NCBI GenBank assembly: GCA_032622095.1
Contig: CP136066.1
Coordinates: forward strand, 199,012,816 to 199,076,815
Source of the DNA: Siphonodentalium dalli
Taxonomy: Eukaryota; Mollusca; Scaphopoda; Gadilida; Siphonodentaliidae
Direction of reading: 5' to 3'
DNA: 64,000 nucleotides
The notes beneath the pieces are model-generated. The model was not told the DNA's origin, did not search any database, and saw nothing but the letters and a program-made list of their open reading frames with translations. Each line of letters opens with the position of its first letter. The first letter of the stretch is position 1. A program made the position numbers and the translations under genes. Below are positions 11,983 to 23,770 of this stretch, piece by piece.

Positions 11983-12122
11983 ATGTAGCTAATGTCTTCG
12001 CTTAAACTGTTTATTGTCCGCTCGGGGGATTTGGCATCTATTGGACTCGACAGAGCCTCGCCCAATAGATGCTCAAATCCCCCTCACGGCATAATTAATT
12101 TAAGCGACGACACTAGCTACAT
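11983..12122. repeat. Foldback (inverted-repeat) element
   Basis: An inverted repeat of ~140 bp. The outer arms are ATGTAGCTAATGTC..CGCTTAAA and TTTAAGCG..GACACTAGCTACAT. The inner arms are GGGGGATTTGGCATCTATTG and CAATAGATGCTCAAATCCCC. The arms are imperfect, so it is probably an old miniature element. No target duplication was assigned. Confidence 0.7.
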
Positions 12123-12364
12123 ATTCTATATATATTTGTATGGGTTAACCAATAAATGTTAGTGTGTTCCTGACAAGGTAACACATCTGCCCGGGTCAAC
12201 GAAAATCACACCTAACCCTCCGGAATGACGATAACAAGTCAGAATGGAGCAATGGCTGACGGTCCTTACAGCAGTTCCGTTTGTCAACATAAGTATAGTG
12301 AAAGAAATAATGGCTTACAACCTATCCGTCATAAATTCCCCACATAATGAAGGTGGTGCATAAA

Positions 12365-12586
12365 TGTATGTATTTCAAAATAAAGGGGGTTGTCTGCTAA
12401 GCATATTAAAGAAGATTCGAGACTAAATACAATGATAACCAAGGTCATTTTCTCGCAGACAATTTGCTCCTCGTTCTGATGTCATGAATTTTTAGGTGGA
12501 AACTGGATCATGGAGCGGTTTATTGGAATTGTATTCCAACGGTAGTTTTAATACATTTTTGGAAATTACTCCCAATGAGTTAAAAT
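12365..12586. repeat. Upstream copy of ~222-bp direct repeat flanking the L1-like LINE
   Basis: Begins AAATGTATGTATTTCAAAAT and ends CCCAATGAGTTAAAA. The same segment recurs at about 19083-19305 with only about four mismatches. The copies lie exactly at the two ends of the LINE: the first ends where the element begins and the second starts after its A-rich tail. This is the arrangement expected of a target-site duplication, although it is far longer than usual. Upstream and downstream flanks of the two copies differ. Confidence 0.85.
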
Positions 12587-12805
12587 GAAGCGAAGATAGG
12601 GCAGACGTAAAAGTAAGAGCTCCGTCCAAAACACGCATAAAATCACTTCAAAGTCAAGTTTGCAACAACTTACAAACTGTTTCGATAACCTAAATGTACT
12701 ATACATACATTAGACAGCAATAGTTGGTGAATTTAAACGCATTTGTCTCAAGAATCTACGCAGGAAGTTACGGTGAATGGACATTGCACGAAATTAGGAA
12801 AAATG

Positions 12806-13621
12806 TCGGTCATGGAAACGAGGTCAAAAGAGAAGGATTCGACAAAGCAAACGAAGACTTATAAATGCAAAAGCTTTGAGGATATCTCGAAATGTTTCGA
12901 GCAACTTCATGTGGCAACTAACGGGGCAACTAAGTGATGTGATGGGTAAATTGGAAGTACTAACAGGAAAAGTACAGGATGTCGAAACTTCAACGAAGGA
13001 AATAAAAGAAAAAGCTGAACGTATAGAAGAAGTGACAATACCAGCTTTAGATGAAAGAATGTCAGGTCTTGATGAACAGTTTAAAGCTTTTGAAGAAACA
13101 CATGCAGAAAGGTTAGAGCAGTATAAGACTGACTTTACAACGTTGGAGGACAAAATAAATTCCATAGAAACTTCTGTCACAAAGCTTGACCTATGGGGTC
13201 GTAAATGGAACTTGATAATAAAAGGTGTACCAGGAAGTAATAAGGAAACAACACAGCAAACAATGGACAAAACATTAAAGTCTTTTAAAGACAAACTTGA
13301 TATATCGTCTGACAGAATCCAGCAGATCGGTTTCGCCGCCTGTCACAGATGGCCCATATTTGGGAAATCCAAAACTCCAGACATTATAATCCGTCTTCTG
13401 GATCTAAATGACAGAGATTTTCTTCTTGATAGGGCAAAACAACTTGCCCCCGGGACAGGATACAGTATAGTCATGGACCTCCCTCCAAGCTGAGATCCAA
13501 ACTTCTAAAAGAGAGAAGTGAAATGAATCCAGCACAGAAGAAAAGGACCCAGTTTGTGTTCTATAAGAAGGAGCCTTACATCGAACTCAAAGAAAAGAGA
13601 TTCGCGAAGAAGACAGATTCA
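12806..13621 (+). pseudogene. LINE ORF1 protein, two frameshifts
   Basis: Starts MSVMETRSKEKDS in one frame, then shifts near 12905 into the frame with GQLSDVMGKLEVLTGKVQ, a long heptad-rich coiled coil. The next part, LDLWGRKWNLIIKGVPGSN, resembles the RNP-like strand of L1 ORF1 RRM domains. A second shift near 13485 leaves the frame that stops at PPS. The other frame continues KLRSKLLKERSEMNPAQKK to a TAG at about 13621. In intact L1-type ORF1p the coiled coil trimerises and the RRM plus C-terminal domain binds RNA. This copy cannot make the whole protein. Confidence 0.85.
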
Positions 13622-15016
13622 TAGAAAGTGTAAAGCAAACTGAAGTGAAAAGTTTTCCAAAAACAAAATATCAGTGACATGTTATTGAAATAAAAGTTGA
13701 TTTTTATTCCTTGGTTTGTAAACACTTAGGAAACCGAAATAAATCATTAAATGCAAAAAGTAGCAATTTTCAGTCGATAGATGAAAGAAAAACTAATTAT
13801 CACCAATCGACCAACACAACATTTTACAGAAATATTTTTTTATTTATGTATTTTTTGTTTAATTTTTGTTTTAAACTCTAAATATTAGTGGTTTTCCTAG
13901 TAAAATATTGGAGTCATATTTAAAGTGACCCCTCACAAAAGAAAAACAAAATATCGTTTGTTTCATTTATGTTTCTTGATCCTTCGTCGGTATAAATGAA
14001 AAGGTGGCATTGCATTTAGAAAATGAAATGATATATTTTCACTTTTTTTACTCAGTTTTCCTGTTTAGAAAGGAACTTAACTTGAGTTTATAAACAAAGG
14101 AATGAAAATCATGGACTTTTTATCCAGGTAATCTCATAAGTAATGAGACTCAGACTTTTTCTCTTTTTTTTGTTTGTTTAGTCATTGAACAACTTACAAA
14201 TGTATTTTATGGCCATTGTTCATAAACTACAGACTCAGTATTCTGTTTATACATGTTATCATTGAATAGATCAATGAGATATTATGTGTTATGTCTGAAG
14301 GACATTGAGTCTTGCTCAATGCTGAGAAATAAATGTAGAATAACACAGTATTTATAAAAAAAACATGTACATCCCATGCTTCTGAGCATGCGCATGGCGG
14401 GGAGGGTCACTTGGTTGTTTTTTCCGCTGAGTGCATGTCTTCCGCTATGAGCATGTACAGATGCATGGGTTGATATAAATTATCAAATTATTTCTAAAAC
14501 TTAAAGTGAGCCTTATTTTAAAAATAAACTTAATTGTCTTTATTTCCTACATTGGTTAATAAGATAATTGGAGATATTTTCATTAATGCCTTAATGCCCA
14601 CAAAGACTTACTTTTGTGAAATTAGCCTTGATGCTATACAAGTATATATAAATGGAATAATCCAAATTATAATGTTCAAATTTTTCATAAATGAGTTCTA
14701 TAAATCCTTGAACACTATTATCTGGATTTTATCTTGATATTGCTCAAGAACGGAGCCCAGCCTATTACAGTGACCCATTATTGGGGATGATGGAACCGGC
14801 GTGTTTGCCCTCTGCACCAATCTGGTCCTTGTCATTGTGTATTTTATGTCTTTCATTTGCCATAATGAAGACTGTGTTAATTTTATGGGAGTTTATTATT
14901 TTTGTTTATAAAAAAAAATAGATCAATGTGCATATTTGCATTTGCATACCGCTGTGTTATGACTGTATACTACAGACCTCAAGGTACACACACCCTCTAT
15001 ATTATATCCAAGAAAT
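13622..15016 (+). other. AT-rich inter-ORF region of the LINE
   Basis: About 1.4 kb between the ORF1 stop and the ORF2 start, with many T and A runs and no coding signal beyond a 67-codon AT-rich frame. Inter-ORF regions of L1 elements are usually much shorter, so this may contain inserted or species-specific spacer sequence. Confidence 0.55.
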
Positions 15017-18000
15017 ATGGATAGTTTCAAAATAGGATGTATGAATTGCCGTGGACTTTCCTCTGATCAAATCAAACGCCGTGACTTTTTTAACAGAAGT
15101 AGAGATAATTTTGATATAACACTACTTATTGATACCCACTCAACTAAAGAGGTAGAAAGAGCATGGAAAGCTGAATGGGGCTATGACATAGTCTTTAGCT
15201 CTTATACAAGTTCTAGTAGAGGAATCGCTGTTCTTTTCAGAAATACTATAGAATATAAGATTCATAATTCTATCATTGACTCGGAAGGGAATTTCATAAT
15301 ACTGGATTTATCAATCCAGAATCAAAGGATTACTCTATGTGCAATATATGGTCCAAATGATGACTCACCTTCTTTTTACAATGATATTTTCTCTAAAATT
15401 GAAAAACTAGAAAACAGTACCATATTGATGGGCGGTGATTGGAATGTTCCACTAGACTATGATTTGGACACGATTAACTATAAACACAAAAATAATGTAA
15501 AATCCAATGAAAAAATTCTTCAAGCCATGCAACAGTTAGATATACATGATGTTTGGAGACTAAATAACAAAGATCAAAAGAGATTTACTTGGAGAGGCCC
15601 AAACAAGAAAATGGCCAGGCTTGATTATTTTCTGGCGTCATCTGATTTACAGCCTTTTATGGTTGATACTGATATATTAAACAGCTACAAATCTGATCAT
15701 AATCCAATAAACCTGAGTTTTAAATTCATTAATCACCCCAGAGGAAGAGGTTTTTGGAAATTTAATGATAGTCTTTTAGAAGACCCAAAGTATTCAGATA
15801 TTGTCAAAGACACAATTATTAAGACTGTGGATATATATTCTAAAAAAGATGGAAACTCCCTCACAATAAATGACCAACTATTTTGGGAAACACTTAAAAT
15901 CATGATTCGTGGTGAAACAATAGCCTATTCATCTAAACATGAATGCGATTTTGACTTCTGGGATAAAAATAACTCATTCCTTAATTTCCTAGAGAATGCA
16001 GAAGCCGAGTCCTTAGAAGGTAAATTATCTACTATCGAATGTATCACAGCACTGAAAGCAATGAAAAATGATAAATCACCTGGTAATGATGGTTTCACTG
16101 TCAGATTCTACAAATGTTTTTGGAATGACCTTGGTCAGTATATAATCAACTCCCTAAATCATGGATATGAAAATGAAGAACTCTCTATAACTCAGAGATG
16201 CGGCATAATTACCTGTATCCCAAAAGCAAACAAGTGCAAACACTACCTGAAAAACTGGCGATTCATCTCGCTCCTTAATGTAGACACTAAAATAGCATCA
16301 GCAGTTATTGCCAATAGAATGAAAAAATATCTAGAAAACCTTATAAGTTGTACTCAGCTTGGGTTCATGTCTGGGCGATATATTGGGGAGGCAACAAGAC
16401 TGATCTTTGACCTAATTCAAAAATGTGAGCAGAATGATCTATCAGGAATTATAACAATATTAGATTTTGAAAAAGCATTTGATTCTTTAGAATGGGATTT
16501 CATTCAGAAAACTCTAGAATTCTTCAATTTTGGTCCATCTATTAAAAAATGGATTAAAACTTTTTACACAAATATATACAGTTATGTGATAAATAATGGT
16601 AATATATTCAAAAAAATAGACATCCTTATAGGCGTGAGACAGGGGCAAACTTTGTCTCCATATTTATTTATACTATGTGTAGAAATTCTCAGTGCATGCA
16701 TAAAATTTAATCCAGACATCAATGGGATAAAAATTAATGATTCCGAATATTCTTTGATACAATATGCAGATGACAGAAACCTCTTCCTCCAGGATGACGA
16801 AAAGTCACTAAATACTGCCCTCAATACCTTCAGTGCATTTGCCAAACTTTCAGGTTTAAAGGTAAACTTTGATAAGACACAAGCTATATGGATTGGGGCA
16901 AAAAGGGGCTGTGGTGAAGAGTTGAACACTGACCAGACAATAATATGGAATCAAAACCAATCTTTTACAATTCTTGGTATAGAATTCAATTTATTCAACA
17001 CTGATTTCATCGAAAACAATTATAAAACAAAATTCAAAAAAATAGAAAATCTATTAAATGACTGGTCTTTTAGATCCCTCAGCCTATATGGAAAAACAAC
17101 TGTTGTTAAAACACTTGCCCTACCAATTTTAACACATTGTCTTTCAGTATTACCGGCACCTTCATCTCAATTGTCAGATAAGATTCAAAAGCTCTTCTAC
17201 AATTGTTTGTGGTCCGGTAAAAATGATAAGATAGCAAGGAATGTTGTAATAAATAGTATTGAAGAGGGTGGATTGAAATTTCCCCATTTGAACTCTTTCA
17301 GCAATGCTCTGAAAATGACTTGGATACAAAAACTTGTAGACCCAAATACTAGCGCAGGATGGAAAAATCTAATAATGGATGATATAGAACCTCATGGAGG
17401 CCCACACATATGGAATCTTCGAAGTGAAGGTCTGAAAGTGAAAAGTAGTAAAGTGAACACATTCTGGAAAGATGTACTTCAAGCATGGTCAAATCTCCAT
17501 AAAAATCCCACCACAACCCCTTTAGACATTCGATGGGAACCTCTATTTTACAATCCAAATATCCTTATTAATAAAAAGTTATTTTACAATAGGCACCTTA
17601 TAGAAAATGAAATATATTACATGAATGACCGCATGAAGGATAACTCAGGTCTTTTGAATTATGAGGAATTTTGTCAAAAATACACCTCTAAAATTCCTTT
17701 CACCACCTATCATGGACTGTTAGCTGCCATACCTCGTGCATGGAAAACATTTGTGAATGAGAACATGAAACTTGATACAATCACCAATAATAATCTAGAA
17801 ACCTTGAAGAATTGTGTAAAAACATGCAAAACATTTTATCCAAACTTTTTGCAAATTTATGCACAATTCCAACTGTTTCGCAGAAAAAGTGGGCGAAAAA
17901 TCTTGATAAAATATTTTCTGAAGAAGACTGGAAAAAAATCTAAACTAATATATATACATTTACTAATGACAGTAGTCTCATATCATTCCAGTACAAAATA

Positions 18001-18447
18001 AACCACAATATACTCTATGCCAATGCAAAACTTTTTCAACTAAAGCTGTCAGAAACAGCCATTTGTACATTCTGTCAGTCGGACAGAGAAACAATACTAC
18101 ACTTGTTTTATGATTGTACAGTCACAAAATCTATTCTACTTGAATTTCAACAAAAAATTCAAGAGAAATGTGATCTGATACTGAAAATTTCACCAGAAAT
18201 TGTGATTTTTGGAATATATGACGAATACAACACTCAAGACAACTTGAGGAATATTTGCCTCCTACTATTCAAACGATATATTTTCTCCAGCATGATAAAA
18301 AAGAAAGACCCAACTTTTATTGGATTTCAAGAATGGCTTAAGTATTATAGGACAGTAGAACAAGCATCGCCACAAAATTTTGCATCGAAAAAAGACATCC
18401 TTTTTCATGATAGATGGAATATGATAGAAAATATCTTTAAACAATAA
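15017..18447 (+). pseudogene. LINE ORF2: endonuclease-reverse transcriptase, broken near C-terminus
   Basis: A 994-codon frame (15017-18001). The endonuclease (residues 1-~240) shows IGCMNCRGL, LLIDTHSTKEVE (the usual QETH Glu reads Asp), MGGDWNVPLDYDL and SYKSDHNPI. The linker is short: FDFWDKNNSFLNF follows IAYSSKHEC directly, suggesting an in-frame deletion before GKLSTIECITALKAMKN. The reverse transcriptase has SPGNDGF, RFISLLNVDTKI (usual P reads F), ILDFEKAFDSLEW, GVRQGQTLSPYLF and IQYADDRNLFL. Near 17890 the frame shifts, and a TAA follows in the true frame. CTFCQSDRETILHLFYDC (CCHC) and the C-terminus continue to 18447. Intact homologues nick DNA and prime reverse transcription; this copy is defective. 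Confidence 0.92.
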
Positions 18448-19084
18448 CATTATAACGTTATAAAAATCTTTTTAGTCCTCTCCTTCACATATGTTTTCTG
18501 GCAAAGGTCAGCATTGTTCCACGGCAATTCATACTCATAAATATAAATATAAAGTACTGTATACAAGCCCACATGCATGTATGTCACAGGAGTTCACCTC
18601 CTCCAACAACCTTGCAACTTGTTGAATTTCATTCTCGGACTAGCCTTTGGAAAATCATGGAGAGAGACTTCTGGCAGGTTGCTCTGAGTTGTTGGCGGGG
18701 GGATGGACTTTTGGAACATTGTGTTTGTCTAACATGGTTCTTTTTGCTTACTGTTTTTTTTTTTTTTTTTTTCTTCTCAACTCATCAAACAAATTAAAAG
18801 AGACATCAGAAGATAACCATCATCCAACATGATAACTTTTCACTCTGATAACTTAATAACAAAACAAAAACAAGAAAACAAAACAAAACAAATGGGTTTC
18901 AAGTAAACACTCATCACAGAACCATGTAAGGAAGAACTATATTATAGGACAGTATTTTGCTTCCTACGTTTATGTAATTTTCTTTACCTTAAATATACAA
19001 AAATTCATATACATTTATGTCATTACAGTTTTGTGTAAATCAATATTTTTTTGATTCCAATTAAAATTATTATAAAAAAAAAAA
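18448..19084 (+). other. 3' region and A-rich tail of the LINE
   Basis: Non-coding sequence after the ORF2 stop, with a ~20-T run at 18756-18775, several AACAAAAC repeats near 18860, and an A-rich tail just before the second flanking repeat. It is consistent with a LINE 3' UTR ending in poly(A). Confidence 0.75.
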
Positions 19085-19305
19085 ATGTATGTATTTCAAA
19101 ATAAAGGGGGTTGTCTGCTAAGCATATTAAAGAAGATTCGAGGCTAAATACAATGATGACCAAGGTAATTTTCTCGCAGACAATTTGCTCCTCGTTCTGA
19201 TGTCATGAATTTTGAGGTGGAAACTGGATCATGGAGCGGTTTATTGGAATTGTATTCCAACGGTAGTTTTAATACATTTTTGGAAATTACTCCCAATGAG
19301 TTAAA
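19083..19305. repeat. Downstream copy of ~222-bp direct repeat
   Basis: Matches 12365-12586 with about four substitutions (for example GAGGC for GAGAC and GATGACC for GATAACC). It starts immediately after the element's A-rich tail and runs on into intron sequence (AGATGCCAAAATG) not shared by the first copy. Confidence 0.85.
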
Positions 19306-19384
19306 AAGATGCCAAAATGTTTTGATAAGATCATCAGTTGCAGATTGCTAACCATGTGCCATGCTAAGCTCGTGTCACATAACT

Positions 19385-21425
19385 TTTCGACTCATAAGGT
19401 AACTACAGATCCACATATATATAGTGGGTCTGATTACATGTCTAGGGTACTAACCAGTCTAAGATAACTACAGATCCACATATATATAGTGGGTCTGATT
19501 ACATGTCTTGGGTACTAACCAGTCTAAGATAACTACAGATCCACATGTATATAGTGGGTCTGTTGCATGTCTAGGGTACTAACCAGTCTAAGATAACTAC
19601 AGATCCACATATATATAGTGGGTCTGATTACATGTCTTGGGTACTAACCAGTCTAAGATAACTACAGATCCACTTATATATAGTGGGTCTGATTACATGT
19701 CTAGGGTACTAACCAGTCTAAGGTAACTACATATACACATATTATATAGTGGGTCTGATTACATGTCTTGGGTACTAACCAGTCTAAGATAACTACAGAT
19801 CCACATGTATATAGTGGGTCTGATTACATGTCTAGAGTACTAACCATTCTAAGAATACTACAGATCCACATATATATAGTGGGTCTGATTACATGTCTAG
19901 GGTACTAACCAGTCTAAGGTAACTACATATACACATATATATAGTGGGTATGATTGCATGTCTAGGGTACTAACCAGTCTAAGATAACTACAGATCCACG
20001 TATGTATAGTGGGTATGATTACATGTCTTGGGTACTAACCAGCCTAAGGTAACTACAGATCCACATGTATATAGTGGGTATGATTATTTGTCTATGGTAC
20101 TAACCAGTCTACGTTAACTACAGATCCACATATATATAGTTATTATAGTGGGTCTGATTACTAGTCTAGGGTACTAACCGGTCTAAGGTAACTATAAACC
20201 CACATATATATATTGGGTCTGATTACCTAACCAGTCTAATGTAACTGTAGATACACATGCATATAGTTGGTCTGATTACTTGTTTAGGGTACTAACCAGT
20301 CTAAGGTAAACATATATATAGTGGCTCTGATTTCTAACCAGCCTAAGGTAACTACATATTCACATATATATAGTGGGTCTGATTATTAACCAGTCTAATG
20401 TAACTACATATTCACATATATAGTGGGTCTGATTATTAACCAGTCTAAGGTAACTACATATTCACATATATAGTGGGTCTGATTATTAACCAGTCTAAGG
20501 TAACTACATATTCACATATATATAGTGGGTCTGATTATTAACCAGTCTAAGGTAACTACATATTCACATATATAGTGGGTCTGATTACTAACCAGTCTAA
20601 GGTAACTACATATTCATACATATATATAGTGGCTCTGATTTCTAACCAGCCTAAGGTAACTACATATTCACATATATATAGTGGGTCTGATTATTAACCA
20701 GTCTAAGGTAACTACATTTTCACATATATAGTGGGTCTGATTACTAACCAGTCTAAGGTAACTACATATTCATACATATATATAGTGGCTCTGATTTCTA
20801 ACCAGCCTAAGGTAACTACATATTCACATATATATAGTGGGTCTGATTATTAACCAGTCTAATGTAACTGCATATTCACATATATATAGTGGGTCTGATT
20901 TCTAACCAGCCTAAGGTAACTACATATTCACATATATATAGGGTCTGATTACTAACCAGTCTAAGGTAACTACATATTCATGCATATATATAGTGGCTCT
21001 GATTTCTAACCAGCCGAAGGTAACTACATATTCACATATATATAGTGGCTCTGATTTCTAACCAGCCTAAGGTAACTACATATTCACATATATATATAGT
21101 GGGTCTGATTACTAACCAGCCTAATGTAACTACATATTCACATATATATAGTGGGTCTGATTACTAACCAGACTAAGGTAACTACATATTCATACATATA
21201 TATAGTGGGTCTGATTATTAACCAGTCTAAGGTAACTACATATCCACATATATATAGTGGGTCTGATTATTAACCAGTCTAAGGTAACTACATATTCACA
21301 TATATATGGTGGGTCTGATTACTAACCAGTCTAAGGCAACTACAGATCCACATATATATATAGGGTCTGATTATTAACCAGTTTAAGGTAACAATACATA
21401 ATTATTCACATATTTAGTGGGTCTG
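19385..21425. repeat. Tandem array seeded from exon E donor region
   Basis: About 35 units of GGTACTAACCAGTCTAAGGT plus AACTACAGATCCACATATAT and AGTGGGTCTGATTA. Units are ~65-70 bp on the left (with ACATGTCTAG) and ~50 bp on the right, where the spacer TGTCTAGGGTA has been lost. Many units hold TACTAAC (a perfect branch-point consensus), then CAG, then AAGGTAACT (donor-like). The same sequence is found at the start of this intron (11451-11494). The array is intronic, between cadherin exons E and F. Confidence 0.95.
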
Positions 21426-22020
21426 ATTTATTGTCGTAGACTTTCTATTTCACAAGCCGCGGGGTTCCACGTCAGTAGCGCCAATCAGAACTCACTATTA
21501 GCATCACCAAGATAAAAGTGTGAAATATAATGTCTTAAAGACATAGTATGGACTTTTTCGGTGTGTGCAACCGATAAGTTAGTATTTAGCCGCTTTGCCT
21601 ACAAGAGGAAATCAGCATTCTACTAACATCGCCGAAAATCGCAAGCAAGTCGACCGTACCACTCCATATAAAACATCGCTGATTGAACTACGCCCAATTG
21701 TAAATATTTACTTCTCGATTCGGGACGCAACTATTGGCGATAAACTAACGAAAACGATTTCGCCATCGAGAGTCACTGCACATATACTGTGCACTAACGT
21801 TATAATATAACGACTGGTCACTTAGTTGGAAAAATTACTTGGCATTGCATTGACTTTGCCATAAAAGTATGCATCACTATGCGTGACGAACATTCCTCAT
21901 AGAGCCGTGTTTGGGTCACTTGGTGAGGATACATATTAAAAATAAACAATGGAATAGTTGAATTCGCGGAACAAATAACAAATAATAATTTAATATGGCA
22001 TAAATAAAATACACCCATAG
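21426..22020. repeat. Partial TTAAAGACA-type miniature element and spacer
   Basis: From about 21535 (TTAAAGACATAGTATGGAC) to about 21815 this matches the elements at 42955-43330 and 43858-44231, for example GATTCGGGACGCAACTATTG and CGCCATCGAGAGT. It includes the 71-codon frame at 21595, which is therefore repeat sequence. The right end seems truncated. The rest of the stretch is plain AT-rich intron. Confidence 0.75.
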
Positions 22021-22140
22021 TATAGCCGAGCGTGTATACCTATTATTCACCACTTGTGAAATTGTGGTTTTAACCACACACCAAAAGGATTGTGGTTAAC
22101 CAGAAATCCACTCGTGGTGAAGATATGATACTCTCGGCTA
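22021..22140. repeat. Short foldback element
   Basis: The terminal inverted repeats TATAGCCGAG and CTCGGCTA enclose a second inverted pair (GTGGTTTTAACCACA; TTCACCACTTGTG with CTCGTGGTGAA). It is probably an old miniature element of ~120 bp. The superfamily is unclear. Confidence 0.6.
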
Positions 22141-22375
22141 CCATGGATATGTTCTATTTTGATCTTACAATTCATTCAACATAATATATAATGAAAGGTA
22201 TACTTTGGCAGAGGAACTATGTCGTTCCGCATATGGATATATTTTGCAGCTTATTTTAAATGACATAATTATGTATAATTATGCAGAATGCTGTAAAAAG
22301 AATAGCCCTGAATAATATAGGACAATTGTCCGTATAAAATCAAGGTTTTACAAACGAATCGGGATTCTTCGCAAC

Positions 22376-22632
22376 TCTCTGTTGCATCCAGGATACGGCT
22401 TGTTGCATCCAGGATACGGCTTGTTGCATCCAGGATACGGCTTGTTGCATCCATGATACGGCTTGTTGCATCCATGATACGGCTTGTTGCACCCATGATA
22501 CAGTACGTTGCATCCATGATACGGCTTCCTGCATCCATGATACGGCTTGTTGCATCCATGATACGGCTTGTTGCATCCAGGATACAACTTATTGCATCCA
22601 GGATACAGCTTGTTGCATCCACGATACTGAAT
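22376..22632. repeat. 21-bp minisatellite
   Basis: About 12 copies of the 21-bp unit GTTGCATCCAGGATACGGCTT, with T/G variation at CCATGATAC. Because 21 is divisible by three, all frames stay open on both strands (for example MQQAVSW on the minus strand). These are not genes. Confidence 0.95.
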
Positions 22633-22864
22633 CGGCAACCTCCCAGTCGTTTATGTGTGTAAGGAAAAAGAATCTTATTGTAAGATAAATACATGCATCT
22701 GATATCAATCGTAAACTAGACAAATCTAAGGAAATCATTGAATGACGTAAATGATTGATTATATACACAATCCGGCCACCAACGAACCACAATTTAATGA
22801 TGCTATATACGTAGATGCACCGGTTAATGTCTTAAGATGATGCATTATAAATACATATTTTCAG

Positions 22865-22984
22865 CCTCCTTTCAACAAGGTGATGTACAGATTGGAGAGC
22901 GAGGAACGTTTTTTTTCACTTGAACCGACAGGCGAATTAAGGACCAAGGAAGGCATACAGTTCGATACGGGAACAGTTTATGGT
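22865..22984 (+). CDS. Cadherin exon F (EC repeat middle)
   Basis: A 120-bp, 40-codon phase-0 exon with acceptor ..CATATTTTCAG and donor GTAAGT. It encodes PPFNKVMYRLESEERFFSLE followed by PTGELRTKEGIQFD and GTVYG. F.L...GELRT....D is the conserved middle of an EC repeat. It joins exon E (ending LNATDDDIQ) and exon G in frame, across an intron of about 11.4 kb. Confidence 0.9.
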
Positions 22985-23378
22985 GTAAGTTTTTTCATCA
23001 AGGATGGCAGAATGGCATAGCAACACTTCCGGTCGTCCATATTTATAATTTAACTGATGAACTATTGTTTAAAGGAAAAAAACACGTCTTTACGCAATTA
23101 ATGGTGTTATGTTAGCTTTATGAAAAGAGAAAGTTTGCAGTTTAAATTGAGTTGCAATAACATTTCCCAGATAGCCCCCGCATCAAATTAAAGATGGCGG
23201 CGCCCATGCTGAAAGGGGAACTTAGTATAAGGACGACCTGCACATTCGTTGCCACGCAACAGATGCTCTGCTGCATGGCTACGCCCAGATGGTCGTCCAT
23301 AAAAAAGAAGACTTACGAGGTTAATTCAGGCACACACAAGTATTGTTTTTTCATATGTTTTAAATTTAAAGTTCTGGA

Positions 23379-23598
23379 TTAACCCTTCCATGACTGGAGC
23401 TTCCTGAAATTTTGCGAACACTCTGTGCCAATGTACTGATAGTACGAGCTTGGCCTAAATATTGGCCTAACAATACCCCTTGACCTTGTAAGCCAGTTTA
23501 TATTATCTTATATGTGCGAAGTTCACAAATTGGAGACTCGCACATATAACATGATATTTAATGCTGCACAAGCGCAGCTCCCACCATGAAAGGGTTAA
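23379..23598. mobile_element. TTAA-flanked miniature element (CATGA-type TIR)
   Basis: Bounded by TTAA on both sides, with inverted termini TTAACCCTTCCATGACTGGAGCT at the left and AGCTCCCACCATGAAAGGGTTAA at the right. The interior contains CTTATATGTGCGA and TCGCACATATAA, a degenerate form of the palindrome seen in related elements. TTAA targets and CCC-starting ends are hallmarks of piggyBac-type transposons. It contains no transposase gene, so it is non-autonomous. Confidence 0.85.
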
Positions 23599-23654
23599 TG
23601 GTTGAGCCGAACGGTATTACGTCGAGTGATATCAAATGATTGCGCATGCCAGAC

Positions 23655-23770
23655 ATATCCATACGGATGTGACCAGACTTATACATACGGATTTGACCAG
23701 ACTTATACATACGGACGTGACCAGACTTATCCATACGGATGTGAACAGACTTATCCATACGGATGTGTAC
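23655..23770. repeat. 24-bp minisatellite
   Basis: About five copies of a 24-bp unit (ACTTATACATACGGATGTGA plus CCAG). All frames stay open on both strands, and no gene is implied. Confidence 0.9.

Larger units (their letters stand above)
12587..19084 (+). mobile_element. L1/Tx1-like LINE with ORF1 and ORF2 remnants
   Basis: The element lies in the same orientation as the cadherin gene, inside its intron E-F. It has a short 5' leader, a coiled-coil ORF1 (about 12806-13621) with two frameshifts, and an unusually long ~1.4-kb AT-rich inter-ORF region. ORF2 (15017-18447) carries endonuclease, reverse transcriptase and a CCHC knuckle. A ~0.6-kb 3' region ends in an A-rich tail (19071-19084). The frameshifts and stop make it non-autonomous now. 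The low divergence of the flanking repeats suggests a fairly recent insertion. Confidence 0.9.

Noticed and set aside
22269-22792. Cys/Trp-rich repeat proteins on both strands
   Set aside because: They are translations of a 21-bp minisatellite open in all frames.
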